Below are positions 9,035 through 18,200 of a stretch of 22,780 nt of DNA, one piece after another. The notes under the pieces were generated by a model that was given only the letters and a program-made list of their open reading frames with translations, did no database searches and was not told where the DNA came from. The stretch spans positions 32,087-54,866 of the forward strand of contig DKCU01000094.1 in assembly GCA_002451555.1 (NCBI GenBank), in the 5' to 3' direction. A program made the translations under genes and the position numbers. The DNA is from Candidatus Segatella albertsiae. GTDB taxonomy: Bacteria; Bacteroidota; Bacteroidia; Bacteroidales; Bacteroidaceae. How positions within the stretch are numbered: the stretch's first letter is position 1; every line of letters begins with the position of its first letter.

Positions 9035-9444
9035 AAATACCCTTCACCCTTCATCTTTTCCTCGAAAACACCGATAAACAGGGAGTTTTGGGCGGTGAAG
9101 GGTTGTTCCATCCCCTCACCCAACCTTCATCTCCCTTCACCAGTTAATACTAGACGGCGACACAAAGTTGCTTTCTTTACAACGTATTCTCAGCATAAGT
9201 TATGGCTTTCTTGACGATAAGTTATGGGTAAGATTAGGCATAACTTAAGACCCAATCATAGCATAACTTAAGACCCAACTCTGGCAGAAGTTAACCATGG
9301 GAAGTTCGACGAAGGAAGGGAATAAGAACAAAGATAGGTGAAGGCAGGTGAAAGGTGGGTGAAAGGGTCAAAGCAACCCTTCACCCTCGAAATAGCCCTG
9401 TTTATCGGCATTTTCAACGAAAAGGTGAAGGGTGAAGGGTATTT
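9035..9444. repeat. 410-base imperfect palindrome (arms about 108 bases, MITE-like or structured RNA)
   Basis: The left arm (9035-9142) and the reverse complement of the right arm (9336-9444) align along almost their whole length with scattered mismatches. Uninterrupted blocks include AAATACCCTTCACCCTTCA, CCGATAAACAGGG and GGTGAAGGGTTG. The arms are rich in CCTTCACC. The centre has its own repeats. There is no credible gene inside and no transposase nearby, and I see no clear target-site duplication. It fills most of the gap between susD and the esterase. Confidence 0.75.
9194..9278. repeat. Nested direct and inverted repeats at the centre of the palindrome
   Basis: ATAAGTTATGG occurs at 9195-9205 and 9217-9227. 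A perfect 18-base direct repeat, GCATAACTTAAGACCCAA, lies at 9238-9255 and 9261-9278 with a 23-base period. The core CATAACTTA of the second pair is complementary to TAAGTTATG in the first pair, so they can fold on each other. Confidence 0.75.
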
Positions 9445-9482
9445 GAGCGTATGAGTATAATAAGAAACAGCCTGCTTTCGAC

Positions 9483-9529
9483 TAAACACAAAAACAGCCA
9501 ACTGTCGGAAGTGGGGACAGTTGGCTGTT
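9483..9529 (-). terminator. Strong rho-independent terminator downstream of susD
   Basis: A perfect 14-bp stem pairs 9493-9506 (AACAGCCAACTGTC) with 9516-9529 around a 9-base loop. Read on the minus strand, the stem is followed by TTTGTGTTT. It lies about 95 bases after the susD stop codon and would end or attenuate the susCD transcript before the enzyme genes. Confidence 0.75.
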
Positions 9530-9595
9530 CTTTATTCGCCAGTTGGCTGTTTAAGCTTTAACAGTGGACTGTTTTAGCTTTGACAGTCAACCGTA
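9493..9595. repeat. Family of CAGTTGGCTGTT-like units around the susD terminator
   Basis: CAGTTGGCTGTT occurs at 9518-9529 and 9540-9551. Its complement lies at 9493-9504. Related but diverged units appear at about 9561-9573 (ACAGTGGACTGTT) and 9582-9594 (GACAGTCAACCGT). In the susD transcript two identical 5' arms therefore compete for a single 3' arm. Confidence 0.65.
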
Positions 9596-9623
9596 CAAGT
9601 ATTGCAGAGATGTCAAACACGTA

Positions 9624-11648
9624 TTACTTCTCGGCAGGCATGTCTGTCTCTGTTGGCCAGTATGGGTTCTGGTAGAGAGAAGACTCACTTACTGTGGTGT
9701 AATCAGGAGCTGTAAGCATCATCTCCTTGATTGGCATTGGCTGCAAGTAGTGAGCCATGTGCCAAGTATAACCATCCTTGAAGAGGTTGTTGGCTGTCAT
9801 ATTCTTCTGGTAGATGCGGAGGTAATTGCTCAGCGTAGGAGCAGAAACCTTAGCCTTGGCATCGCCGTTGTAGTCAGCCTCTGAGAAGTTGTAGTGAGCG
9901 GTCATCTCTGAGTTCCAAACCTTCATACCCTCCACTTGGTAGCGAGTATTCATCATCTGGTCGAGCGCTCTCCAACGCTGCAAGTCCATCCAACGCAAAG
10001 CCTCACCCATCAACTCGTCACGACGCTCACGACGGATATTGAAAAGCACCTTATCTTGGAGCAACTGGCCTGCACTATAAGCACCCCAGTCAAGAGTTTC
10101 CTTCGACATATCGGTGGCATTGATGGTAGTCATAGGGTCGATGGCATCGCCTGTGAAGCCAGCCTTTTCGCGGATAATCTTCCAGTACTCCAATACCTTG
10201 CCACTCAAACTATGGGTCAACATATACTCTGCCTCCATATAGTTGAGCAACGCCTCACGGGCACGGAATGAGCAAGCTGCATTGGCAGACTTATTCTTCT
10301 CGCACTGTTTACGGTCGAAGGTACCACCCTTGCGGAGGCAATAACCTGTGACGTACATGAAGTTGGTAGCGTCACCATTGGTGATGTCAGGATAATCGTT
10401 CTCCTTCTCGATGTAACGGTCGCCCTGTGAATAATCCAAATTCTTGAAACAGTTAATCTGACCAGGAGTCTTGAGGAAAATGTAGAGACGTGGGTCACGG
10501 TTCTCTGCTACCTTGCTTACGGTGTTATCGTCATACTGGAAGCCATCATGCTGTGCATAGATTGGTTTACCATCCTTCATCAAGAAGCTTTCCACCATGC
10601 TTCGGGTAACACCCGTACCATAGTTGTTGCGCTCCACGGCATCCTCGATGATATTGGTATGGTTGAGACCTGCATTGTACTCGCGCCAAAGGAGCACTTC
10701 CTTATAACCAGACATATCAGTGGTTCCAAACATCTCGAAGTATGGGTTGGTATCGCCTTCCTTCTGAGGAACCACGCCATTGTTCTCAGTCAAATCGTTC
10801 TTGTATTTTTCTGCCACAATCTCGGCAGACTCTGCGGCAGTCTTCAAGAAATACTGGATTTCATTGTCGATGCTACCTGTAGGATACTGATAGTCCTTGC
10901 TATAATCCTTGGTCTTACCTGGCCAGTTGGCATCACAAGGAACAAATGGAGTTCCCTTGAAGTAGTTGAGGAAAGTACCCTCGTAGAGTGCCACACGAGA
11001 CTTCACCAACTGGCAGACATCCTTAGACAAGCGAGTATGACGCTTCTCAAAGTCATCAGACATATAAGTCATCGCACTGTCCAAGTTGGCGATGATAAAG
11101 CGAGCCACCTCGTTGCGAGGCTGACGCTTGCACTCAGATACCAATCTCGCCTCATTGTCAGGCAACACTTCTGTTACAATAGGATAATCTCCCCATGTCT
11201 TTAGCTTGCCGAAGTATTCCCAAGCACGGAAGAAGTAAAGTTCGCCAAGATACTGGCGAATGTTCTTGTCGCTACCTGAAATCTTGCCAGCCTTGTAATT
11301 AGCCATGCAAGTGTTCAACTTATAGTTGATGTCACGGATGGTAGAGAACGACCAGTTACCATTGGTCAATCCCACTTTCCACTGACCGTCCAGGTACTTG
11401 CTGTCCGAGCCTGTACCCGCCTGATTGTCTGTATTGGTATCACTACTATAGAGTCCATAACCGTAACCATGAGAAGGCAAATTGCCATAGAAACTGTTTG
11501 CACATGCCTGAACCTGGTCTTCTGTCTTGTAATAAGACTCAGGAGTAATGCTTGACTGAGGCTCCTGGTCGAGCAAATCGTTGCAAGAAACCATTGCGCC
11601 GCCCAATGCAAGCACCATCAATGCCTTAGATATATGATTCATTTTCAT
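9624..11648 (-). CDS. susD: SusD/RagB-family outer-membrane glycan-binding lipoprotein
   Basis: Surface lipoprotein that covers the SusC channel and captures oligosaccharides for import. The 674-residue protein has a lipoprotein signal ending MVSC, with the lipidated cysteine at residue 22, followed by NDLLDQEP, typical of the family. Family features include the N-terminal helical (TPR-like) region with SYYKTEDQVQACANSFY, and near the C-terminus RRERRDELMGEALRWMDLQR, a hallmark of SusD/RagB proteins. The end (NPYWPTETDMPAEK) resembles the usual NPGW-type ending. It follows susC by 13 bases and is clearly in the same operon. A strong terminator lies just downstream. The symbol denotes the family; the ligand is not starch by any evidence here and is more likely a pectic or arabinogalactan fragment. 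Confidence 0.95.
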   Translation of the reverse strand: MKMNHISKALMVLALGGAMVSCNDLLDQEPQSSITPESYYKTEDQVQACANSFYGNLPSHGYGYGLYSSDTNTDNQAGTGSDSKYLDGQWKVGLTNGNWSFSTIRDINYKLNTCMANYKAGKISGSDKNIRQYLGELYFFRAWEYFGKLKTWGDYPIVTEVLPDNEARLVSECKRQPRNEVARFIIANLDSAMTYMSDDFEKRHTRLSKDVCQLVKSRVALYEGTFLNYFKGTPFVPCDANWPGKTKDYSKDYQYPTGSIDNEIQYFLKTAAESAEIVAEKYKNDLTENNGVVPQKEGDTNPYFEMFGTTDMSGYKEVLLWREYNAGLNHTNIIEDAVERNNYGTGVTRSMVESFLMKDGKPIYAQHDGFQYDDNTVSKVAENRDPRLYIFLKTPGQINCFKNLDYSQGDRYIEKENDYPDITNGDATNFMYVTGYCLRKGGTFDRKQCEKNKSANAACSFRAREALLNYMEAEYMLTHSLSGKVLEYWKIIREKAGFTGDAIDPMTTINATDMSKETLDWGAYSAGQLLQDKVLFNIRRERRDELMGEALRWMDLQRWRALDQMMNTRYQVEGMKVWNSEMTAHYNFSEADYNGDAKAKVSAPTLSNYLRIYQKNMTANNLFKDGYTWHMAHYLQPMPIKEMMLTAPDYTTVSESSLYQNPYWPTETDMPAEK

Positions 11649-11661
11649 AATAGTCGAATGT

Positions 11662-14600
11662 TTAGAATGTTACACTTAAACCGAATGAGTAAGTTCTTGA
11701 CAATGGATAAGCTGCACCACTGCTTGCTGAGATAGTCTCAGGGTCAAACTGCTTGTTCAAGCTTGTACCTGTCCAGAGGTTCTCGCCAGAGAAATATACA
11801 CGCAGATTGCTGATACCCCATCTATTGGTAATGGTTGCCGGGACAGTATATCCCAAGGTGAGGTTCTTCAAACGGATGTATGCCGCATTCTGCAAGTACT
11901 TGGTCTGGCACTGCAGGTTCTTGGTACTATTCGTAGGGCGTGGCAAGTAAGCATCCAAGTTCACGTCCATGGTACCCTGCTTCACAGACCATGTGTTCTC
12001 ATCACGGAAGTAATCCTTCACAGCCTCCAATCCAGCACAGTTCCATTGGTCGTTGGTCCAACCGAACATGAAGGCACTGCCCTGCCAGTAGTCACGCTTC
12101 ATCACGCCCTGGAAGAACATACGAAGATCAAATCCCTTCCAAGCGGCATTCAGGTCAAGACCAAACTGATAACGAGGAGTGGAGTTACCGATTACCTTGC
12201 GGTCACCTGGATCGGCAAGGGTGCTATTGCCCCAAGATACCTTGCCATCACCATTGATATCCTTGTACATGATGTCACCAGCGGTCCATGCGCTACCGAT
12301 AGCATCCTGTCCGCCTTTAGGCAATGAAGCCAAATGATCCTGCATCTCCTGGTCGGTCTTAGCGATGCCGATGGTCTCGAATCCCCAAATCTCGCCAGTA
12401 TATCTTCCCTCAATATAATTGCCGATGGAGTTAGTTGGGTTGTCCTTATACTTGGTAATCTTGGTGCGAGAGTCGTAGAGAGAGAACTTAGCACCATAGC
12501 TCAAGCCATTGGCAAGACGATCCTGCCAGCCCAAGGTCAACTCCCAACCACGAGCCTGAAGGTCGGTGTTGTTTGTCTTAGGAACACCTGTACCCAAGAT
12601 AGCTGGCAATGTCTTACCATTTCCCACCATATCGTGGGTGCTACGAGTGTACCAGTTGAACGAACCTGTCAAACGATTGTGCAACATAGCCCAATCCAAA
12701 CCAATATTATAGGTTTCCACACGTTCCCAAGTCAAGCCTTCAGAGACAATGCCTGGGGAACCAACTGTAGATACTCTGTTGCCATTCTGCAACCAAGGAC
12801 CACCCTGAGCACTTGGAGAGATGGTCAAGTAGGTCTGATACCAGTCTGTTACGTTCTGGTTACCCAATGAACCATAAGAGAAGCGCAACTTCAACATATC
12901 GAGCCAGCTATGCGAAGACTCCATGAATTTCTCCTCTGCGATGTTCCAACCCAAAGAGAAAGAAGGGAAGGTCTTCCAACGGTTGCCCTTGCGATAACGA
13001 GAAGAACCATCAGAACGGAGGTTAGCCTCGAAGAGGTAACGGCTCTTGTAGTCGTAGTTCAAGCGTCCGAAGAAACCTACAACAGCCCATTCGTTGCGAT
13101 AGCCATAAACCTCAGGAGATTTAGTCTCACCGTCCTTCAAGTCATTACCCAAATTAATCTCAGGCTTGTCCAAGTCCATCAAGCCATAACGCAAAGCACC
13201 AAAAGCACTCTCTTTCAAGTTTTCTATCTGCATACCACCCATCACATGGAAGTGGTGATCCTTAGCCAAAGTGAGATCATACTCAGTACGAGCACTGAAG
13301 TTCAAGTAGTTCTCACGATAGTTGGTCTCTTGCACACTGGTAGTGGCATCCTTATAATAAGCAGCTCCTTCCTTACCGTATGCCACGAGAGGCAAAGTCC
13401 AGTTGTGACCATTCGAGTTTTGGATGCGATAGTTGAAATCTACACTGGTCTTCCAGTTCTTGATAGGCTCAATCTGCAAGCCCAACTGGTGATAGATCTT
13501 ATCGCTCTGGTTGTGGTTCTCACCACCATCAGCCCAAGCCCACAAACAGCCTGTATCGCTATAGAAGTGATTGCCATTCCAGTCGTATGCTGGCAACACT
13601 GGCCATCCACGATAAGCTACAGCCTCATACCAGCCACCTTTCTGAGGTTTTTGTGTCTCCTCGCGGGTGAAACGCATGGTATAGTTCAACTTCAACCACT
13701 TGGTAAGTTGTGACTCAATCTTGGCTGTACCTGTATAACGCTGCATGTTGTCATCTGCAACCTTGAGCAAACCGTTTTGGTCGAAATAGCTACCAGAAAC
13801 ATAGTATCTAAAACGTTCGGAACCACCGCTGGCACTCAAGTTGTGTTGCTGAGAGAAAGAGCTATTCTTATAGAGGATGTCGTACCAATCGGTATCGGCG
13901 ATACCATTGGAATAACCACCCCACCAAGTCTTGGCGGTATCATTGTTGTAACCACGAACCCCATAAATCAACTCTCCGTCGGCTGTCTTACGAACACCTG
14001 GGCTCACATACTCAGCATTATGGAACTTCACAATCTGGTCGAATCGACCTGTACCATTTTCATTTGTATCGAAATAAGCACTCTTACCACCATTGGTAAT
14101 GGCATCGTTCATCCAAGAAGCAAAATCCACAGAGTTCATCATGTGGTTCTTGATGTTAGGAGTACCAATGCGGAAACTGTTGTTATAATTGATGGTAGGC
14201 TTGCCTTCCTTACCTTTCTTGGTGGTCACCAAGATGACACCGAAAGGAGCACGAGAACCATAGATAGAACTTGCAGCCGCATCCTTCAATACAGATACAC
14301 TCTCAATATCCTGAGGGTTGATGGAGTTGAGGTCGCCCTCCATACCATCAATCAAAATCAATGGGTCGCCAGAAGAGCCCTGACCGATGGTCGTACCACC
14401 ACGTACGTTAATAGAAGGACGGGAATCGATGCTACCGCTTGTTTGTGTGATTTGAAGACCTGGAGCGGCACCTTGCAATGCCTGAACTGCGTTAGAGACA
14501 GGACGCTCTGACAACTGTTTGTTGTCGATGACATCTACGGCACCTGTAAGGTTCACCTTCTTCTGGGTACCGAAGCCGACAACGACCACCTCGTCGAGAG

Positions 14601-14970
14601 CCTCGCTGTCCTGCTGCATGGTAACATTCATCACCTTGCCTGCAACAGCCTTCACTTCTACCTTCTTATATCCCATATAAGAGATGACGAGAGTAGCACC
14701 TGGCTTCACTGACAGCGTAAACTTACCATCCAAATCGGACACCGTACCATTTCCATTAGTACCTTGCTCTACAATGCTGGCACCAATGATAGGACCTTCA
14801 CTGTCGCTTACGACACCCGACACCTTAATAGTGTTTTGTTGCTGAATCTGGGCTCCGTTCATCAGAACCTCACTAGCCAAGATTCCCTGTGTAGGGATAC
14901 TTGCCAAACCGATGCTGAGCAAAGAAGCTGCAAACATCTTTTTGTCCATCTTGCTGGTTATTACATTCAT
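11662..14970 (-). CDS. susC: SusC/RagA-family TonB-dependent outer-membrane transporter
   Basis: Outer-membrane channel that imports oligosaccharides into the periplasm using energy passed from TonB. The 1102 residues comprise a signal peptide (about 1-33), a carboxypeptidase-D-regulatory-like beta domain (about 47-118: VSGVVSDSEGPIIGASI, GKFTLSV, ISYMGYKK), a TonB box region (LDEVVVVGFGTQKK, about 125-138), a plug domain (about 140-255: NVRGGTT, DPLILIDGMEGDLNSINPQD, VLKDAAASSIYGSRAPFGVI) and a long beta barrel ending in aromatic SRTYSFGLSVTF. Length and order are normal for the family. Methionines 8 or 11 are possible alternative starts. It is the first gene of the locus, with a good promoter match 78 bases upstream, divergent from the hybrid regulator. 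Cargo specificity cannot be read from the sequence. Confidence 0.96.
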   Translation of the reverse strand: MNVITSKMDKKMFAASLLSIGLASIPTQGILASEVLMNGAQIQQQNTIKVSGVVSDSEGPIIGASIVEQGTNGNGTVSDLDGKFTLSVKPGATLVISYMGYKKVEVKAVAGKVMNVTMQQDSEALDEVVVVGFGTQKKVNLTGAVDVIDNKQLSERPVSNAVQALQGAAPGLQITQTSGSIDSRPSINVRGGTTIGQGSSGDPLILIDGMEGDLNSINPQDIESVSVLKDAAASSIYGSRAPFGVILVTTKKGKEGKPTINYNNSFRIGTPNIKNHMMNSVDFASWMNDAITNGGKSAYFDTNENGTGRFDQIVKFHNAEYVSPGVRKTADGELIYGVRGYNNDTAKTWWGGYSNGIADTDWYDILYKNSSFSQQHNLSASGGSERFRYYVSGSYFDQNGLLKVADDNMQRYTGTAKIESQLTKWLKLNYTMRFTREETQKPQKGGWYEAVAYRGWPVLPAYDWNGNHFYSDTGCLWAWADGGENHNQSDKIYHQLGLQIEPIKNWKTSVDFNYRIQNSNGHNWTLPLVAYGKEGAAYYKDATTSVQETNYRENYLNFSARTEYDLTLAKDHHFHVMGGMQIENLKESAFGALRYGLMDLDKPEINLGNDLKDGETKSPEVYGYRNEWAVVGFFGRLNYDYKSRYLFEANLRSDGSSRYRKGNRWKTFPSFSLGWNIAEEKFMESSHSWLDMLKLRFSYGSLGNQNVTDWYQTYLTISPSAQGGPWLQNGNRVSTVGSPGIVSEGLTWERVETYNIGLDWAMLHNRLTGSFNWYTRSTHDMVGNGKTLPAILGTGVPKTNNTDLQARGWELTLGWQDRLANGLSYGAKFSLYDSRTKITKYKDNPTNSIGNYIEGRYTGEIWGFETIGIAKTDQEMQDHLASLPKGGQDAIGSAWTAGDIMYKDINGDGKVSWGNSTLADPGDRKVIGNSTPRYQFGLDLNAAWKGFDLRMFFQGVMKRDYWQGSAFMFGWTNDQWNCAGLEAVKDYFRDENTWSVKQGTMDVNLDAYLPRPTNSTKNLQCQTKYLQNAAYIRLKNLTLGYTVPATITNRWGISNLRVYFSGENLWTGTSLNKQFDPETISASSGAAYPLSRTYSFGLSVTF

Positions 14971-15047
14971 AACTTGATAGGTTTTTATTAAAATTGTTTA
15001 TTCAAAATTTTCTTGTTAGTTGTTACGATAACTTAAATCGAACGCTG

Positions 15048-15078
15048 CAAAATTACCCTGTTTTTCCAGAAGAGCCAA
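15048..15078 (-). promoter_or_regulatory. Promoter of the susCD operon
   Basis: On the minus strand TTG (15078-15076), a 20-base spacer and TAATTTTG (15055-15048) fit the Bacteroidetes -33/-7 promoter. It would give a leader of about 70 bases before susC. Both boxes and the spacing match. Confidence 0.7.
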
Positions 15079-15141
15079 ATATTTTTTAGTCAAATCATGG
15101 GTTATTTTTCACCAAACGCACAATAGTAGGTGCAAAATCAC

Positions 15142-15157
15142 CAAATTAAGACACAAA
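15142..15157. promoter_or_regulatory. Candidate regulator-binding motif upstream of susC
   Basis: CAAATTAAGACACAAA on the plus strand matches 15 of 16 bases of the motif at 8990-9005. It lies about 64 bases upstream of the susC -33 box and 35 bases before the -33 box of the divergent regulator gene, so it could serve activation of susC, autoregulation, or both. Function is inferred. Confidence 0.45.
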
Positions 15158-15191
15158 CTAATCATTTCGCCCTTTTTTCAAAAGAATTATC

Positions 15192-15222
15192 TTGTAGATT
15201 TCAGATGTTTTTTGTAACTTTG
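15192..15222 (+). promoter_or_regulatory. Promoter of the hybrid two-component regulator
   Basis: TTG (15192-15194), exactly 20 bases, then TAACTTTG (15215-15222) is a good match to the Bacteroidetes promoter. The start codon follows about 60 bases downstream. Confidence 0.72.
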
Positions 15223-15281
15223 CCCAATAAATTCTGAGACTTAAAAACATTTATCATAAATATAATATCACTAAAAGAAAT

Positions 15282-18200
15282 ATGAGAAAGGTATTGCTCA
15301 CTCTCCTCTTGCTGCTTGCTTCCTGGCAGGCATCCTTCGCACAGACCAAGAACATTGGTATCAAGGAAGGACTATCAAATGGATTCGTAGATGACATGGT
15401 CATCGACGGACAGGGATTCGTATGGGTTGCCACCGAATGGGGACTCAACCGCATCGCTGGCAACAAGTGCTCCGTGTTCACCATATCCAACTCTCGCATT
15501 TCCAACAATGAGCACGTGGGACTCTTCTACCATCCGCAGAGCAACACCATCTGGGTTCACTCCAAGGACGGAAGAGCCGACATCTTCGACTGCAAGACCC
15601 AGACTTTCTCCCATTTCGAAGTGGATGGCAAGGTGGTGTATAGCATCGCCGACATCTGCATGGCGGCAGACTCTAGTATCTGGCTCGCCGACTACAACGG
15701 AGGCGTGCATCACTACAACCCAGTGACAAAAGAATACTATTACATCGACAAGAAGCTATTGCCAGGATTCGGCAATGGTGTAAGGAGCATCACCGACGAT
15801 GGCAAGGGCAATCTCTACATCGGACTACGAATGGAGGGATTGATTATCTACAACACCCATAACAAGCGAAGCCGATTTTTCAAAAACAATCCTGCTGACC
15901 CCAATAGTCTGCCAGGTGACAATGTGCGATCCGTCTTCATCGACCACTTGCAGAACATCTGGGTGGGAACCAACAAGGGGCTTGCCCTCTTCGACCCTAC
16001 AAAAGGAATCTTCCGTGTGTTCAAACATGAAAAAGGGAACCCGAATACCTTGGCGGGCGATAACATCATGCAAGTAACCGAGACTTCCGACAATACTCTT
16101 TGGATTGCCTCTGACATCGGCGGCATCAGCAAACTCGACCTCAACAAGTTCAACCATCCTAACACGGGCGAGGTTGCTTTCACACAACTGACAAGGGAAA
16201 ACTATGCTCTTTCGAGCAACAATACCAGAAGGGTGCTACAAGATGCTTACGGCAATATGTGGGTAGCCAACTATAGCACGGGAGTGGATTTCATACCAAG
16301 TAGCACCACCAGTTTCATGACGCTCAACTTCATGGGCGATCCTATCGTCAATGTATCCGCCCTCTTCTGCGACAGCAAGGACAACTTATGGATCGGACAG
16401 GACAACAAGATTTCTCAATATCGCCAAGGTACCATTGTACATCAGTGGGATTTCTCACAGTATATCTCCAACTCTTCTTCGTCGGTATATCTCTTCAGAG
16501 AAGATCCACAAGGCAACATTTGGTTTGGCACTGCCGACAATGGTGTCTTGATGCTAAATCCGACAACAGGAGCCTTCACTCGATTTGACAGTACCAAGGA
16601 CTTGGATGTCAACGCCCTCTACATCGACAAAGACGGGAAAGTATGGGCTGGCACCGAGGATGGAGTATATACTATATATAATAAGGTGGAAACCAAAGAA
16701 AAGGGTATCAACGACATCATGGGACAATCGGCGATTCCTTTCTCCATCATAGAAGATGACTACGGACAGATTTGGATAGGCACCTTGGCAAGGGGTATCT
16801 ATATCTTCGACAAGAACAAGAAGTTGGTGACGCATCTTGGACTAGAAAATAGCTACCCATCTAATTCCATCAACCAGCTCATCAAGGATGAGGACGGTGG
16901 CATTTGGGCAGCAACTCATAGTGGTTTGGTATATATCCCTAATCCAAAAGACACAAAGAATTTCAAGGTATATGGCGAGGAACAAGGCATCAGCGACAAC
17001 CATATTCGCAGTTTGGTACAAGATAGACAGGGCAACATCTGGGTCAGCATGTTCTCAGGTATCGCTTGCTTCGACAGAAACAAGGAGAAGTTCTACAACT
17101 ACGATTACCAAAGCGGTATTCCGACAGGAAACTTCGGTGTTGGCTCTGCAGTCATCTCCTCCACAGGCATCGTCTATTTCGGTTCACCAGGCGGCATCTG
17201 CACATTCAATCCACAGTTGCTCACCGACCAAAAAGACATGCCTATCGTGGAAATCATCGACTGCGAACAGATTATGAACACCACAGAAAAGTTGCAGCGT
17301 TCCATCGTAATCCAAGACAATAATGGTGTAGCACATCTGAAATATGACGAGAATACCTTCAAGATAACCTTCACGAGCGGAAACTTCGCACAGGAGGGTA
17401 ACGTGGAGTATTCTTACCTGATGAAGGGACTCGACGACAAATGGTATGAGACCGAAGGCGACAACGAAGTAACCTTCCGCAACCTCAGCCCTGGAGAATA
17501 CACATTCCAAGTGAGAGCTAAGTTGAAGAACCAGGAATGGGAGAACGCCAAGGTGGCTGAGATGAAGGTGGTGGTGGAACCTCCATTGTGGCTCACTTGG
17601 TGGGCAAAGCTCATCTATGCACTCATTGTTGGTAGTATTATTTTCTACTTTGTACGCTCATACACCAACGAACTGAAACTTCGCAGTTCTCTCGAAAAGA
17701 CCAAGTGGGAGGCACAGCAGAAGCAAGAACTCAACGAGGAGCGTCTGCGCTTCTTCACCAACATCACCCACGAGTTGCGAACCCCGCTCACCCTCATCAT
17801 GGGTCCATTGGAAGACTTGATGGCAGACACCCGTCTGCCTGAGGTACTCGCCAAGAAGGTGAAGAACATCCATGCCAGTTCGGTACGTTTGCTCAACCTT
17901 ATCAACGAAATTTTGGAGTTCCGTAAGACGGAGACGCAGAATCGTCGCCTCACCGTGGCACACTCGGACATCAAGTCCTTCGTCAAGGAGATTGGTGACC
18001 GATTCAAGGACCTGAACCGCAACCCTCAGGTGACCTTCAACGTGAATATGCCTGAACAACAAGCTGTAGATATCTACTTTGACAGCGAGATTATCAGTAC
18101 CGTGCTCAACAACTTGATTTCCAATGCCATCAAATATACTCCTAAGGGAAATATCGACATCACATTGAGTTGCATCAACGGAAAGACGAACACGACGGAA

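Noticed and set aside
9035..9444. An insertion sequence
   Set aside because: No transposase frame lies within or next to the arms and no target-site duplication is visible. Kept only as a repeat of unknown type.
9268..9501. A 77-codon minus-strand frame within the palindrome
   Set aside because: It is made mostly of the right inverted-repeat arm and has no protein-like pattern, promoter or conserved motif.
9493..9595. Possible CRISPR-like repeat cluster
   Set aside because: The units are inverted as well as direct, they diverge, spacing is irregular, and there are no cas genes. A terminator with duplicated arms explains it better.
12910..13713. Plus-strand open frames of 240-270 codons inside susC and its neighbours
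   Set aside because: They are antisense to a complete, well-conserved susC reading frame and show no family motif.
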